A stretch of DNA of 64,000 nucleotides from CBDAPX01 sp965198725 (GTDB taxonomy: Bacteria > Pseudomonadota > Alphaproteobacteria > Rhodobacterales > Rhodobacteraceae): NCBI GenBank assembly GCA_965198725.1, contig CBDAPX010000001.1:1054001-1118000 (forward strand), written 5' to 3'. The position numbers and the translations under genes are program-made. Shown in pieces: positions 52,468-60,416 of the stretch. Numbering within the stretch: the stretch's first letter is position 1; each line of letters begins with the position of its first letter. Under the pieces are notes generated by a model. The model saw only the letters and a program-made list of their open reading frames with translations, was not told the origin of the DNA and ran no database searches.

Positions 52468-53625
52468 ATGGAAAAGCTGAAATGGGGCATGATTGGCGGC
52501 GGAGAAGGCAGCCAGATTGGACCAGCGCACCGCTTGGGTGCCGGGCTGGATGGGGCGTTTGAATTTGCCGCCGGCGCCTTGGATCATCGGCCCGAAGCCG
52601 GGCGCGAATATGGCCAGCGGTTGGGGCTGGCGGCGGATCGCGCCTATGGCAACTGGCAAGAGATGCTGGAAGGGGAGCGCGGGCGCGAGGATCGGGTCGA
52701 TCTGGTCACGGTCGCCACACCAAATGCGACGCATTTCGAGATCACCAAAGCGTTCCTCGAAGCCGGGTTTCACGTGCTGTGCGAAAAGCCGATGACCATG
52801 ACGGTGGAAGAGGGCGAAGAGATCGTGCGCCTGTCACAAGCGACCGGCAAAATCTGTGCGGTGAACTATGGCTATACCGGCTATTCACTCGTCCGGCATA
52901 TGAAGGCCATGGTCGCGCGCGGTGATCTGGGCGCGATCCGGCTGGTCAAGGCAGAGTTTTCGCATGGACACCACGCCGATGCGGCGGATGCGGACAATCC
53001 GCGCGTGCGCTGGCGGTATGATCCTGCGCAGGCTGGCGTTTCGGCGCAGTTTGCCGATTGCGGTATCCATGCGCTGCACATGGCCAGCTTTGTCATCGGC
53101 CAAGAGGCGCAGTCCCTTTCCGCTGACACGGTGTCTTGTATCGCCAGTCGCGAGTTGGAAGATGACGCCATGGTCAACCTGCGGTTTGACGGCGGGGCTG
53201 TTGGCCGGCTCTGGACCTCTTCGGTGGCTATCGGACGTCAGCACGGGCTGACCATACAGATCTTTGGCGAAAAGGGCGGGTTGCGCTGGTCGCAGGAACA
53301 GCCGAACCAATTGTATTGGATGCCTTTGGGCGAGCGTTTGCAGGTGATCGAACGCGGCGAAGGTGGCTTGTCACCAGAGGCCGACCGCACCAGCCGCGTG
53401 ACCGTTGGCCATGCCGAAGGCATGCCGCTTGCCTTTGCGAACATCTATTCCGATCTGGCAGAGGCCATTCGCGCGGATAAGGAAGGGCGGGCGATGGACC
53501 CTGCCGCGAACCTGTATCCCCGCGCCGAAGATGGGCTTCGGTCCATGGCGGCCGTCTTTGCGGTTGCTGAAAGCGGTAAAGCGGATGGCGTCTGGACGGA
53601 TGCGCGGCCGCCGATCTTTCGGTAA
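52468..53625 (+). CDS. Gfo/Idh/MocA oxidoreductase, inositol cluster
   Basis: 385 residues. Rossmann motif MIGGGEGSQIGPAHR, with a glutamate in the glycine-rich turn, then VATPNATHFEITKAF and EKPMTMT with the catalytic Lys, and DCGIHALHMASFV with the catalytic His. The N-terminal pattern GEGSQIG and 385-residue length match a subgroup commonly found in inositol and sugar operons. Follows the TIM-barrel gene by 12 bases; ends 12 bases from the convergent lacI gene. With IolG and the gene at 50438 this makes three family members in one cluster, suggesting use of more than one inositol isomer. Confidence 0.83.
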   Translation: MEKLKWGMIGGGEGSQIGPAHRLGAGLDGAFEFAAGALDHRPEAGREYGQRLGLAADRAYGNWQEMLEGERGREDRVDLVTVATPNATHFEITKAFLEAGFHVLCEKPMTMTVEEGEEIVRLSQATGKICAVNYGYTGYSLVRHMKAMVARGDLGAIRLVKAEFSHGHHADAADADNPRVRWRYDPAQAGVSAQFADCGIHALHMASFVIGQEAQSLSADTVSCIASRELEDDAMVNLRFDGGAVGRLWTSSVAIGRQHGLTIQIFGEKGGLRWSQEQPNQLYWMPLGERLQVIERGEGGLSPEADRTSRVTVGHAEGMPLAFANIYSDLAEAIRADKEGRAMDPAANLYPRAEDGLRSMAAVFAVAESGKADGVWTDARPPIFR

Positions 53626-53637
53626 CTGCGCTAAGGC

Positions 53638-54648
53638 TCATTCGCTCTTTGGGAGGGGGCGCAGCGTGCCGCGTTCCACCACGGAACAAGGGAAGATCCG
53701 AACCTCTGGATAGCGGTTCGGATCGTTCAACATGGCAACCATCAATTCAACCGATGACGATACAATCTGCTGGATCGGCTGGTGGATGGTGGTCAGGTCG
53801 ATGTTTTCCCACCTGGCCATTTCCATATCGTTCAGGCCAATGAGCCCAATATCATCCGGCACGTTCAGGTCTTTGCTTTTAACAGCGGACAACGCCCCGA
53901 TGGACAGAACATCGTCACCGCAAAAATAGGCCTCGGCCGGGTTTTTCTGTTCCAACAATCGCAGCATCTCGCGCCGGCCGGCGTCGAAGGAATAAGCCTT
54001 GGCAAAGGAATAGGTCATCTTGACCCGGTTCTGCGCGGACAACTCGGTCACAAAACCTGCATAGCGGTCCTGAGTTGATGTTGCGCTTTCGGGTCCGCCC
54101 AGAAAGGCCACCCGTTCGTACCCCCGCGCGATGAGTGTGCGCGCGGCAATCCGCCCGCATTCGACGTTGTCGATGCCCACGACATGCACCAGCGGGGATG
54201 AAGCATAGCGGCCAAAGGAATGCACCACCGGCACGCCCGCATCGCGGAACGCTTTGGCAAAGTCTGGCGACAGCGTGGACGAGGCGACCACAACCCCATC
54301 CACCGAATATTGGCGCAGCATACGGACAGAGTTTTCGGGATCGGTTTCATTGGTCAGGTTGACCAGCAAGGGGCGCAAACCCCGATCCTGCAAAGTGCGT
54401 GTGAAGAGGTCAAAGACTTGCAAAAAGATCGGGTTGTGAAAGTTGTTCGACACCAATCCGATCAGCTTGGTGCGCCCAGTTGTCAAAGAAGAGGCCAAGG
54501 CGTTTGGACTATACCCCAATTCGCGCGCCGCCTTTTCCACTTTGCGGCGCATCTTCATGGAAACCGATGCACCATCCGTGAAAGTGCGTGAGACAGCCGA
54601 ACGGGATACGCCCGCGCGCTCTGCAACATCCTTGAGGGTTACGGCCAT
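53638..54648 (-). CDS. LacI-family repressor of the inositol genes
   Basis: 336 residues from MAVTLKDVAERAGVSRSAVS. LacI helix-turn-helix (4-23) and hinge helix (SPNALASSLTTGRTKLIGLV), then a periplasmic-binding-protein-like effector domain (SVDGVVVASSTLSPDFAK, RGYERVAFLGGPESATSTQD, GLIGLNDMEMARWENIDLTT). Divergent from the ABC binding-protein gene. Perfect palindromes with the LacI-type CCGG centre occur just upstream of it and in the iolD divergent region, so it very likely represses both transport and catabolic genes and itself. The inducer is probably inositol or an early intermediate. Confidence 0.9.
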   Translation of the reverse strand: MAVTLKDVAERAGVSRSAVSRTFTDGASVSMKMRRKVEKAARELGYSPNALASSLTTGRTKLIGLVSNNFHNPIFLQVFDLFTRTLQDRGLRPLLVNLTNETDPENSVRMLRQYSVDGVVVASSTLSPDFAKAFRDAGVPVVHSFGRYASSPLVHVVGIDNVECGRIAARTLIARGYERVAFLGGPESATSTQDRYAGFVTELSAQNRVKMTYSFAKAYSFDAGRREMLRLLEQKNPAEAYFCGDDVLSIGALSAVKSKDLNVPDDIGLIGLNDMEMARWENIDLTTIHQPIQQIVSSSVELMVAMLNDPNRYPEVRIFPCSVVERGTLRPLPKSE

Positions 54649-54727
54649 GATTTGTCGTCCAGTTTTTTCGTTGACCGTCCTTTTAGCCTGATTGATCGCG
54701 GCATACATCATGGAACGCTTTTGCAAA

Positions 54728-54747
54728 TTTTGCAACCGGTTGCAAAA
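54728..54747. promoter_or_regulatory. LacI-type operator 2 (lacI / ABC transporter divergent region)
   Basis: Perfect 20-bp palindrome TTTTGCAACCGGTTGCAAAA, sharing the 18-bp core of the site at 50397-50414. It overlaps the -35 element of the rightward transporter promoter and lies 80 bases before the lacI start. Confidence 0.82.
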
Positions 54748-54768
54748 TGACTAGATCTGTGCTTAGAT
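54740..54768 (+). promoter_or_regulatory. Promoter of the inositol-type ABC operon
   Basis: TTGCAA (54740-54745), 17-base spacer, TTAGAT (54763-54768): a good sigma-70-like promoter whose -35 is the right arm of the operator, so repressor binding would exclude polymerase. The binding-protein start is 64 bases further on. Confidence 0.6.
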
Positions 54769-54832
54769 CGAGTCGGAGATGCGGATTACAGCCGCTCCAT
54801 CACCATTGATCGGTGACTATTGGGAGGAAAAC

Positions 54833-55783
54833 ATGACATCACTGATGAAGAAACTTGCGTTGGCGACCGCCTTGGTGGCTGCGCCGTTTGCTCTGGCGAC
54901 CACGGCGTCGGCAGAAGGCGAGAAATATATCCTCGTCAGCCACGCACCTGACAGCGACAGCTGGTGGAACACCATCAAGAACGGCATCGCCTTGGCCGGT
55001 GAACAGATGGGTGTCGAAGTTGAATACCGGAACCCGCCGACCGGTGACCTTGCCGATATGGCGCGGATCATCGAACAGGCCGCGGCTTCGGGTCCGAACG
55101 GGATCATCACCACACTCAGCGATTATGACGTTCTGTCCGGTCCGATCAAAGCAGCCGTGGACAGCGGCATCGACGTGATCATCATGAACTCTGGCACGCC
55201 GGATCAGGCGCGTGAAGTTGGTGCCCTGATGTATGTCGGTCAGCCGGAATATGACGCGGGCTTTGCCGCGGGTCAGCGCGCCAAAGGTGACGGCGTTGGG
55301 TCGTTCCTGTGCGTGAACCACTATATCTCCTCACCGTCGTCCACTGAACGTTGTCAGGGCTTTGCCGACGCGCTGGGTGTGGATCTGGGAAGCCAGATGA
55401 TCGACAGCGGCCAAGACCCTGCCGAAATCAAAAACCGGGTTCTGGCCTATCTGAACGCCAATCCTGAAACGGATGCGATCCTGACGCTAGGCCCGACCTC
55501 GGCTGATCCCACCGTTCTGGCCTTGGAAGAAAACGGCATGGCCGGTGACATCTACTTTGGTACCTTCGACCTCGGCGAAGAGATCGTGAAAGGCATTAAG
55601 GCTGGCGTGATCCAGTGGGGCATTGACCAACAGCCGTTCCTGCAGGCCTATCTGCCGGTTGTGGTGATGACCAACTATCACCGTTACGGCGTTCTGCCGG
55701 GCAACAACATCAACTCGGGCCCCGGTTTCGTAACCGCAGACGGCCTGACACTGGTCGAAAAATACGCGGGTGAATTCCGCTAA
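54833..55783 (+). CDS. Inositol-type sugar ABC transporter, periplasmic binding protein
   Basis: 316 residues from MTSLMKKLALATALVAAPFA with GGGAGGA just upstream. Signal peptide ends at about TASA (residue 28). The mature part is a type 1 periplasmic binding protein: EKYILVSHAPDSDSWWNTIK, GPNGIITTLSDYD, IIMNSGTPDQ, then FGTFDLGEEIVKGIKAG. It feeds the CUT2-type permease and ATPase encoded after it. Inositol as ligand is inferred from the shared LacI operator and neighbouring iol genes. Confidence 0.83.
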   Translation: MTSLMKKLALATALVAAPFALATTASAEGEKYILVSHAPDSDSWWNTIKNGIALAGEQMGVEVEYRNPPTGDLADMARIIEQAAASGPNGIITTLSDYDVLSGPIKAAVDSGIDVIIMNSGTPDQAREVGALMYVGQPEYDAGFAAGQRAKGDGVGSFLCVNHYISSPSSTERCQGFADALGVDLGSQMIDSGQDPAEIKNRVLAYLNANPETDAILTLGPTSADPTVLALEENGMAGDIYFGTFDLGEEIVKGIKAGVIQWGIDQQPFLQAYLPVVVMTNYHRYGVLPGNNINSGPGFVTADGLTLVEKYAGEFR

Positions 55784-55791
55784 AAGACCAT

Positions 55792-55818
55792 ACCGGCGGC
55801 GGGTGCACCGCCGCCGGT
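55792..55818 (+). terminator. Intercistronic hairpin after binding protein
   Basis: Perfect 11-bp stem ACCGGCGGCGG (55792-55802) and its complement (55808-55818), loop GTGCA, 8 bases after the binding-protein stop. It is followed by TTTCCCCCCTTTT, not a clean T-run, so partial attenuation or message protection is likely. Confidence 0.7.
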
Positions 55819-55856
55819 TTCCCCCCTTTTCATGAAATTCTGTTCCGGAGGCTACG

Positions 55857-56978
55857 ATGTCCGACGCAACCCCGAATGCGGGCGTTGATGAGCGCATCAA
55901 GCAGCAGTCGCGCCTGCGCCAAGCCCTGATCCGCCCCGAACTGGGCGGTATCTGTGGCACCATCATCGTCTTTTTTCTATTCCTGATTTTTGCTGGTGAC
56001 AGCGGCATGTTCAACGCCCAGGGCGTGATGAACTGGTCAACCGTTTCGGCACAATTCATGATCATCGCGGTGGGCGCCTGCCTGTTGATGATCGCGGGTG
56101 AATTTGACCTGTCCGTCGGATCGATGATCGGTTTCGCAGGCATGATGATCGCGATCTTCAGCGTCACGCTGGGCTGGCCGGTCTGGATGGCAATCATCGC
56201 GACCTTTATTCTGGCGACCGCTATCGGGGCGCTGAACGGGTTTATCGTGGTGCGCACGGGCCTGCCGAGCTTCATCGTGACACTGGCCTTCCTGTTCATC
56301 CTGCGCGGCTTTACCATCTTCCTGCCGCAAGTGATCGAGCGCAAAACCATCATTGGCGGTATCCGGGATGCTGCCGAAGGCGACTGGCTGGCGGCCCTTT
56401 TTGGCGGCAAAATCCTGACGGGCTTTTTCCAGTGGATGGGCGACAACGGCCTGATCGCGGTTTTCGAACGCGGCACACGCGCCGGTCAGCCTGTGGTTGA
56501 CGGGGTGCCGATGTTGATCGTCTGGGCCATCGTTTTGGTGATCTTCGGTCATATCCTGTTGACGCGCACGCAGTTCGGCAACTGGATCTTTGCCGCTGGT
56601 GGCGACGCCGAAGCGGCGCGCAATTCCGGGGTTCCGGTGAACAAGGTCAAGATCCTGATGTTCATGTTAACCGCGTTCTGCGCCACGGTTTTTGCAACCT
56701 GTCAGGTGATGGAATTCGGTTCTGCCGGGGCGGACCGGGGGCTGTTGAAAGAGTTTGAGGCGATTATTGCCGTGGTTATCGGTGGCGCGTTGCTGACAGG
56801 CGGATATGGCTCTGTCATTGGCGCGGCACTGGGGGCGCTGATCTTTGGCGTGGTGCAACAGGGTTTGTTCTTTGCCGGCGTCGAAAGCTCTTTGTTCCGG
56901 GTGTTTTTGGGCCTTATTCTGCTCTTTGCGGTGATCCTGAACACCTATATCCGTCGCATCATCACGGGGGAGCGTTGA
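55857..56978 (+). CDS. Inositol-type sugar ABC transporter permease
   Basis: 373 residues, CUT2 permease with about ten hydrophobic segments. Hallmarks: LLMIAGEFDLSVGSMIGFAG, GLPSFIVTLAFLFILRG, AAGGDAEAARNSGVPVNKVK (cytoplasmic coupling loop) and GGALLTGGYGSVIGAALGAL. Compared with FrcC it has a longer loop in the middle (about 165-215). GGAGG precedes the ATG. The ATPase gene starts 1 base after its stop. Confidence 0.85.
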   Translation: MSDATPNAGVDERIKQQSRLRQALIRPELGGICGTIIVFFLFLIFAGDSGMFNAQGVMNWSTVSAQFMIIAVGACLLMIAGEFDLSVGSMIGFAGMMIAIFSVTLGWPVWMAIIATFILATAIGALNGFIVVRTGLPSFIVTLAFLFILRGFTIFLPQVIERKTIIGGIRDAAEGDWLAALFGGKILTGFFQWMGDNGLIAVFERGTRAGQPVVDGVPMLIVWAIVLVIFGHILLTRTQFGNWIFAAGGDAEAARNSGVPVNKVKILMFMLTAFCATVFATCQVMEFGSAGADRGLLKEFEAIIAVVIGGALLTGGYGSVIGAALGALIFGVVQQGLFFAGVESSLFRVFLGLILLFAVILNTYIRRIITGER

Positions 56979-56979
56979 T

Positions 56980-57768
56980 ATGAATACTGAACACGCCCCC
57001 CTTATTCAGATGAAGAATATCGAAAAGCATTTCGGGTCCGTGATCGCGTTGGCTGGGGTGTCGGTTGACGTCTTTCCGGGCGAATGCCATTGCCTTTTGG
57101 GCGACAACGGCGCGGGCAAATCAACCTTCATCAAAACCATGTCCGGTGTGCATCAACTCACGCGCGGAGAGATCTTTTTCGAAGGCAAACCGCTGCATTT
57201 CGACGATCCGCGAGACGCGATTTCCGCCGGGATCGCCACAGTGCACCAGCATCTGGCGATGATCCCGCTCATGTCGGTGTCGCGCAATTTTTTCATGGGC
57301 AACGAGCCATTGAAGAAAGTCGGGCCGATCAACTTTTTTGATCATGAAACCGCCAACCGCGTGACCATGGAAGAAATGCGCAAGATGGGCATCAACCTGC
57401 GCGGCCCGGATCAGGCGGTCGGCACCCTATCGGGTGGGGAACGCCAAACTGTTGCGATTGCCCGCGCGGTGCATTTCGGGGCCAAGGTTCTAATCCTGGA
57501 TGAGCCGACATCAGCCCTTGGCGTGCGCCAGACGGCAAACGTGCTGGCAACCATCGACAAGGTCCGCAAGCAAGGAATTGCGGTTGTCTTCATCACCCAC
57601 AACGTCCGCCATGCGCTGGCAGTGGGGGACCGGTTCACCGTGCTGAACCGAGGTAAAACACTGGGCACCGCTCAACGCGGTCAAATTACCCCGGAAGAGC
57701 TGCAAGACATGATGGCCGGTGGTCAGGAAATGGTGGAACTGGAAGGCAGCCTCGGCGGCACCGTTTAA
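56980..57768 (+). CDS. Inositol-type sugar ABC transporter, single-domain ATPase
   Basis: 262 residues, one ABC domain: Walker A LLGDNGAGKSTF, signature LSGGERQ, Walker B VLILDEPTSALG and H-loop FITHN. As with FrcA in this window, it is half the size of the double-domain ATPases usual for ribose- or inositol-type CUT2 importers, so it must work as a homodimer. Last gene of the transporter operon, followed by a strong terminator. Confidence 0.87.
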   Translation: MNTEHAPLIQMKNIEKHFGSVIALAGVSVDVFPGECHCLLGDNGAGKSTFIKTMSGVHQLTRGEIFFEGKPLHFDDPRDAISAGIATVHQHLAMIPLMSVSRNFFMGNEPLKKVGPINFFDHETANRVTMEEMRKMGINLRGPDQAVGTLSGGERQTVAIARAVHFGAKVLILDEPTSALGVRQTANVLATIDKVRKQGIAVVFITHNVRHALAVGDRFTVLNRGKTLGTAQRGQITPEELQDMMAGGQEMVELEGSLGGTV

Positions 57769-57792
57769 TCCCGTCTCGACATCGAAATATGT

Positions 57793-57823
57793 ACAAAGCG
57801 CCGGAAACGGCGCTTTGTTTTTT
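57793..57823 (+). terminator. Rho-independent terminator after ABC operon
   Basis: 11-bp stem ACAAAGCGCCG (57793-57803) with CGGCGCTTTGT (57808-57818), GAAA tetraloop, then a T-run. It ends the rightward ABC operon and lies 10 bases from the end of the convergent LysR gene. Confidence 0.92.
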
Positions 57824-57832
57824 GTTGCCGGA

Positions 57833-58747
57833 TCAAGCCAGCTTCCCGCCCAGTTTCAATTGGGTGACGCGCCGAACCTCGCCGCGCAACCAGCGATGCG
57901 CCGGGTCGTTGGAAGAGCGTTGGTGCCACACCATGAAAACGCTAAGTGGTTCGCTGTAAAAGGGCAGAGGCGCCATCGCCAACTGGCGCAGGGACGTAAA
58001 CCGCATCGTCTCCAACTCTGTCGCGATCATGTCGGTGCCAAAGATAAATGGCGGGATACCGGCAAAATTGGAAACAGTGACTTTTGCCGTCGGGATATGG
58101 GGCAGGTCAGGTGCCTTAAAAACATCGTTTGACCCGCCCCCTAACGCGAATTGCACCGTGACGTGATCCGCAGCCATATACTCTTCAACGGACCGAGGTG
58201 GCGCGCGGTGTGCGGGATCGTAAAACACCATCATATTGCCCGAAAACAGCTTTTGCTGGATCAGGTCCGGCGCATCTGGCGGTCGTGGGGTCAGGATCAA
58301 GTCACAGCGCGCATCCCGCAGCAAACCAACACTTGGCACACCAGAGGGCCGCAGTTCTAACGACAGGTTGATCCCGGCCAGCGTTGCGTCCTTGATCAAT
58401 TGCGGAAAAACGATATCGCGCTGCATGTCGTTTGCCGCCACAACAAATCGCATGGCTTCGGATTTTGGGTCGAACGGGCGGTGCACGGTCAACGCCCGCA
58501 TGTTGTCCAGAACCTCCAGCACCGGGGCTTTCATGGAAAGTGCGGTTTCTGTCGCAATCAGCCCCTGACCTGACCGGATAAACAGCGGATCGCCAAGGAT
58601 CCGGCGCAGCTTTTTCAGGGTATGGCTGACCGTCGACTGTGTGACATTTAACCTTTCGGCAGCTTTCGAAACGGACGACTCCTCCAGAATTGCCAAAAAA
58701 GTCAGCAGGTTGTTGCCGTCAAGCTCTTGGAAATCGAAATTCTTCAT
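57833..58747 (-). CDS. LysR-family transcriptional regulator
   Basis: 304 residues. N-terminal winged helix-turn-helix (about 13-72: NLLTFLAILEESSVSKAAER, LNVTQSTVSHTLKKLRRILG) and a LysR substrate-binding domain (about 98-300: MRFVVAANDMQRDIVFPQLI, DLILTPRPPDAPDLIQQKL). Resembles the NodD/NahR branch of the family. Divergent from a TRAP transporter operon across 77 bases that hold a perfect 20-bp palindrome, so it probably activates or represses that operon according to an organic-acid-like or aromatic ligand. Confidence 0.9.
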   Translation of the reverse strand: MKNFDFQELDGNNLLTFLAILEESSVSKAAERLNVTQSTVSHTLKKLRRILGDPLFIRSGQGLIATETALSMKAPVLEVLDNMRALTVHRPFDPKSEAMRFVVAANDMQRDIVFPQLIKDATLAGINLSLELRPSGVPSVGLLRDARCDLILTPRPPDAPDLIQQKLFSGNMMVFYDPAHRAPPRSVEEYMAADHVTVQFALGGGSNDVFKAPDLPHIPTAKVTVSNFAGIPPFIFGTDMIATELETMRFTSLRQLAMAPLPFYSEPLSVFMVWHQRSSNDPAHRWLRGEVRRVTQLKLGGKLA

Positions 58748-58757
58748 ATCATATATC

Positions 58758-58777
58758 GAAAACCATCGATGGTTTTC
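58758..58777. promoter_or_regulatory. 20-bp palindrome between LysR and TRAP genes
   Basis: Perfect palindrome GAAAACCATCGATGGTTTTC, centred on ATCGAT, 11 bases upstream of the LysR start and 48 before the dctP start. LysR sites normally contain T-N11-A dyads, which this includes. Its closeness to the LysR start suits autoregulation. Confidence 0.6.
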
Positions 58778-58824
58778 ATGTCAATGGCCAAGTAGTTTCG
58801 GGCATCTTTTTTTGGGAGGAAACC

Positions 58825-59835
58825 ATGAAATTTACGTCCGTCGTAGCCGCGGCGTCGCTGGCCGTTGCCTCGTTGATGCCGTTGAAAGCCGCAGCCGAAG
58901 AACTCTCTGTCGCAAACTTTGTTCCGCCACAGCACCACACCAACGCCTTTCTATTCAAATGGTTTGGCGAAGAGCTTGAAAAGCGCTCTGGCGGGTCGTT
59001 GACGCTCAAAGTCTATCCGGCCGGTCAGCTGGGCGCCGGCCCGGTTCAACAGTATAAGCGTGTCGTCGAAGGCGTCGCCGATATCACCTTTGGGCTTCAG
59101 GCCTACACCCCGACGATCTTTCCCAAATCGATGCTGATCATTCCGCCGGGCAAAGCCACCAACGCGCTCGAAGCCACCGAGCGTATGTTGAGCGTTTATG
59201 ACGAGCATTTGGCTGACGAATATGAAGACGTCAAAATGCTTGGCGTGTTTACTGTTGCCGGCAACGCATGGGCAGCCACGCAGGACATGTCGACCATGGC
59301 GGGGTTGGACGGTGCGAAAATGGTACCATACTCGGCAATGACCACACCGCTGATCGAAGCGTTGGGCGCCGTGCCGGTCCAGATGCCCGTGACTGAAATG
59401 TACACCGGCTTGTCCACAGGTACGATCGACGCCACGACGGCGACCTACAACAACATGACACCGCTTTGGAACTTCTGGGACGTTTCGGACTATTTTGTTG
59501 AAAACGTGCCAGTCCAGTTTGCCGTGTTCTTCGTGGCGATGAACCTGGACCGCTATTATTCGCTGTCGGAAGAGCACCGCGCTATCATCGATGAACTCGC
59601 GGGCGAAACCTTCTCTATGAAGGGTGCAGAAAGCTTCCACACAGCGGATGCCAATTCCTTGGCAGCCATGCAAACCGCCGACCAGATGTCGAGCATCAAC
59701 TGGATCACCGTGTCAGACGAAGAGCGCGCCAAAATGGACGCAGCTGTCGCCGAGGGCATGGAAACGATCTTTGCCGACTATGAATCCCGTGGCATTTCGG
59801 ATGCCCGCGCGATTTACGAAGCGATCAATCAATAA
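58825..59835 (+). CDS. TRAP transporter solute-binding protein (DctP)
   Basis: 336 residues from MKFTSVVAAASLAVASLMPL with GGGAGGA upstream; signal peptide ends at about KAAA (residue 23). DctP-fold mature part with EELEKRSGGSLTLKVYPAGQ and LGAGPVQQYKRVVEGVADI, and a region AKMVPYSAMTTPLIEALGAV where most DctP proteins have an Arg clamp (R-x-P); here the motif reads KMVPYS, so the ligand may lack a carboxylate or bind differently. Part of the LysR-controlled operon. Confidence 0.83.
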   Translation: MKFTSVVAAASLAVASLMPLKAAAEELSVANFVPPQHHTNAFLFKWFGEELEKRSGGSLTLKVYPAGQLGAGPVQQYKRVVEGVADITFGLQAYTPTIFPKSMLIIPPGKATNALEATERMLSVYDEHLADEYEDVKMLGVFTVAGNAWAATQDMSTMAGLDGAKMVPYSAMTTPLIEALGAVPVQMPVTEMYTGLSTGTIDATTATYNNMTPLWNFWDVSDYFVENVPVQFAVFFVAMNLDRYYSLSEEHRAIIDELAGETFSMKGAESFHTADANSLAAMQTADQMSSINWITVSDEERAKMDAAVAEGMETIFADYESRGISDARAIYEAINQ

Positions 59836-59844
59836 AATCAGATG

Positions 59845-59876
59845 ACCAGCGGCCTGTCGGGGCCGCTGGTTTTTTT
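59845..59876 (+). terminator. Intercistronic terminator-like hairpin after dctP
   Basis: Perfect 10-bp stem ACCAGCGGCC (59845-59854) with its complement (59861-59870), loop TGTCGG, followed by seven T. By itself a full rho-independent terminator; since dctQ starts at 59892 in the same direction it must allow partial read-through, lowering permease relative to binding protein. Confidence 0.82.
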
Positions 59877-59891
59877 GCGGGGGAGGCACAC

Positions 59892-60416
59892 ATGGCGCAA
59901 CCTGTTTGGCTAAGAATACTGGATCAGGTTCTGATCTGGATTGCCTTGATCATCGGCGGATCGATGCTGATATTCATGATGGTCTTTGGTACGTTCAACG
60001 TGCTTGTGATGCGAAAGATCATGAACGCCCCCATCCGCGGTGCCGAAGACCTGATGATCTTATCCTTGGTCATTTTGGTGGCCATCGCCATTCCCTTTGG
60101 CGGTCGCGTTGGGGCTCATATCGAGATCGAGATCATGGAATCCCGCATGTCGGCTGGTTTTGCGCGCTGGTCTATGTTCCTTTTGCGGCTGCTGGCTGGT
60201 GGTTTGATGCTGCTGATGGCGTGGGAATTGATCACAGCGGGTCAGATAGCCACAAAATTTGGCGAAACAACCCAACAGCTGCTGATCTCATATGAGCCGT
60301 TTTACTATCTGCTCGCCGGATGCGTCGCCCTTTACGTGCTGGTCTTGTTGGCTGACGCAGTGCAGCTCCTGACCAAGGGCGAGATCAGCCTTATCCCGCT
60401 GGGAGACACACTATGA
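59892..60416 (+). CDS. TRAP transporter small permease subunit (DctQ)
   Basis: 174 residues with four membrane helices (IALIIGGSMLIFMMVFGTFN, LMILSLVILVAIAIPFGGRV, WSMFLLRLLAGGLMLLMAWE, FYYLLAGCVALYVLVLLADA). The conserved DctQ stretch PIRGAEDLMI and RVGAHIEIEIM are present. Separate from DctM here, unlike the fused protein at 26567. Its stop overlaps the dctM start by 4 bases. Confidence 0.87.
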   Translation: MAQPVWLRILDQVLIWIALIIGGSMLIFMMVFGTFNVLVMRKIMNAPIRGAEDLMILSLVILVAIAIPFGGRVGAHIEIEIMESRMSAGFARWSMFLLRLLAGGLMLLMAWELITAGQIATKFGETTQQLLISYEPFYYLLAGCVALYVLVLLADAVQLLTKGEISLIPLGDTL

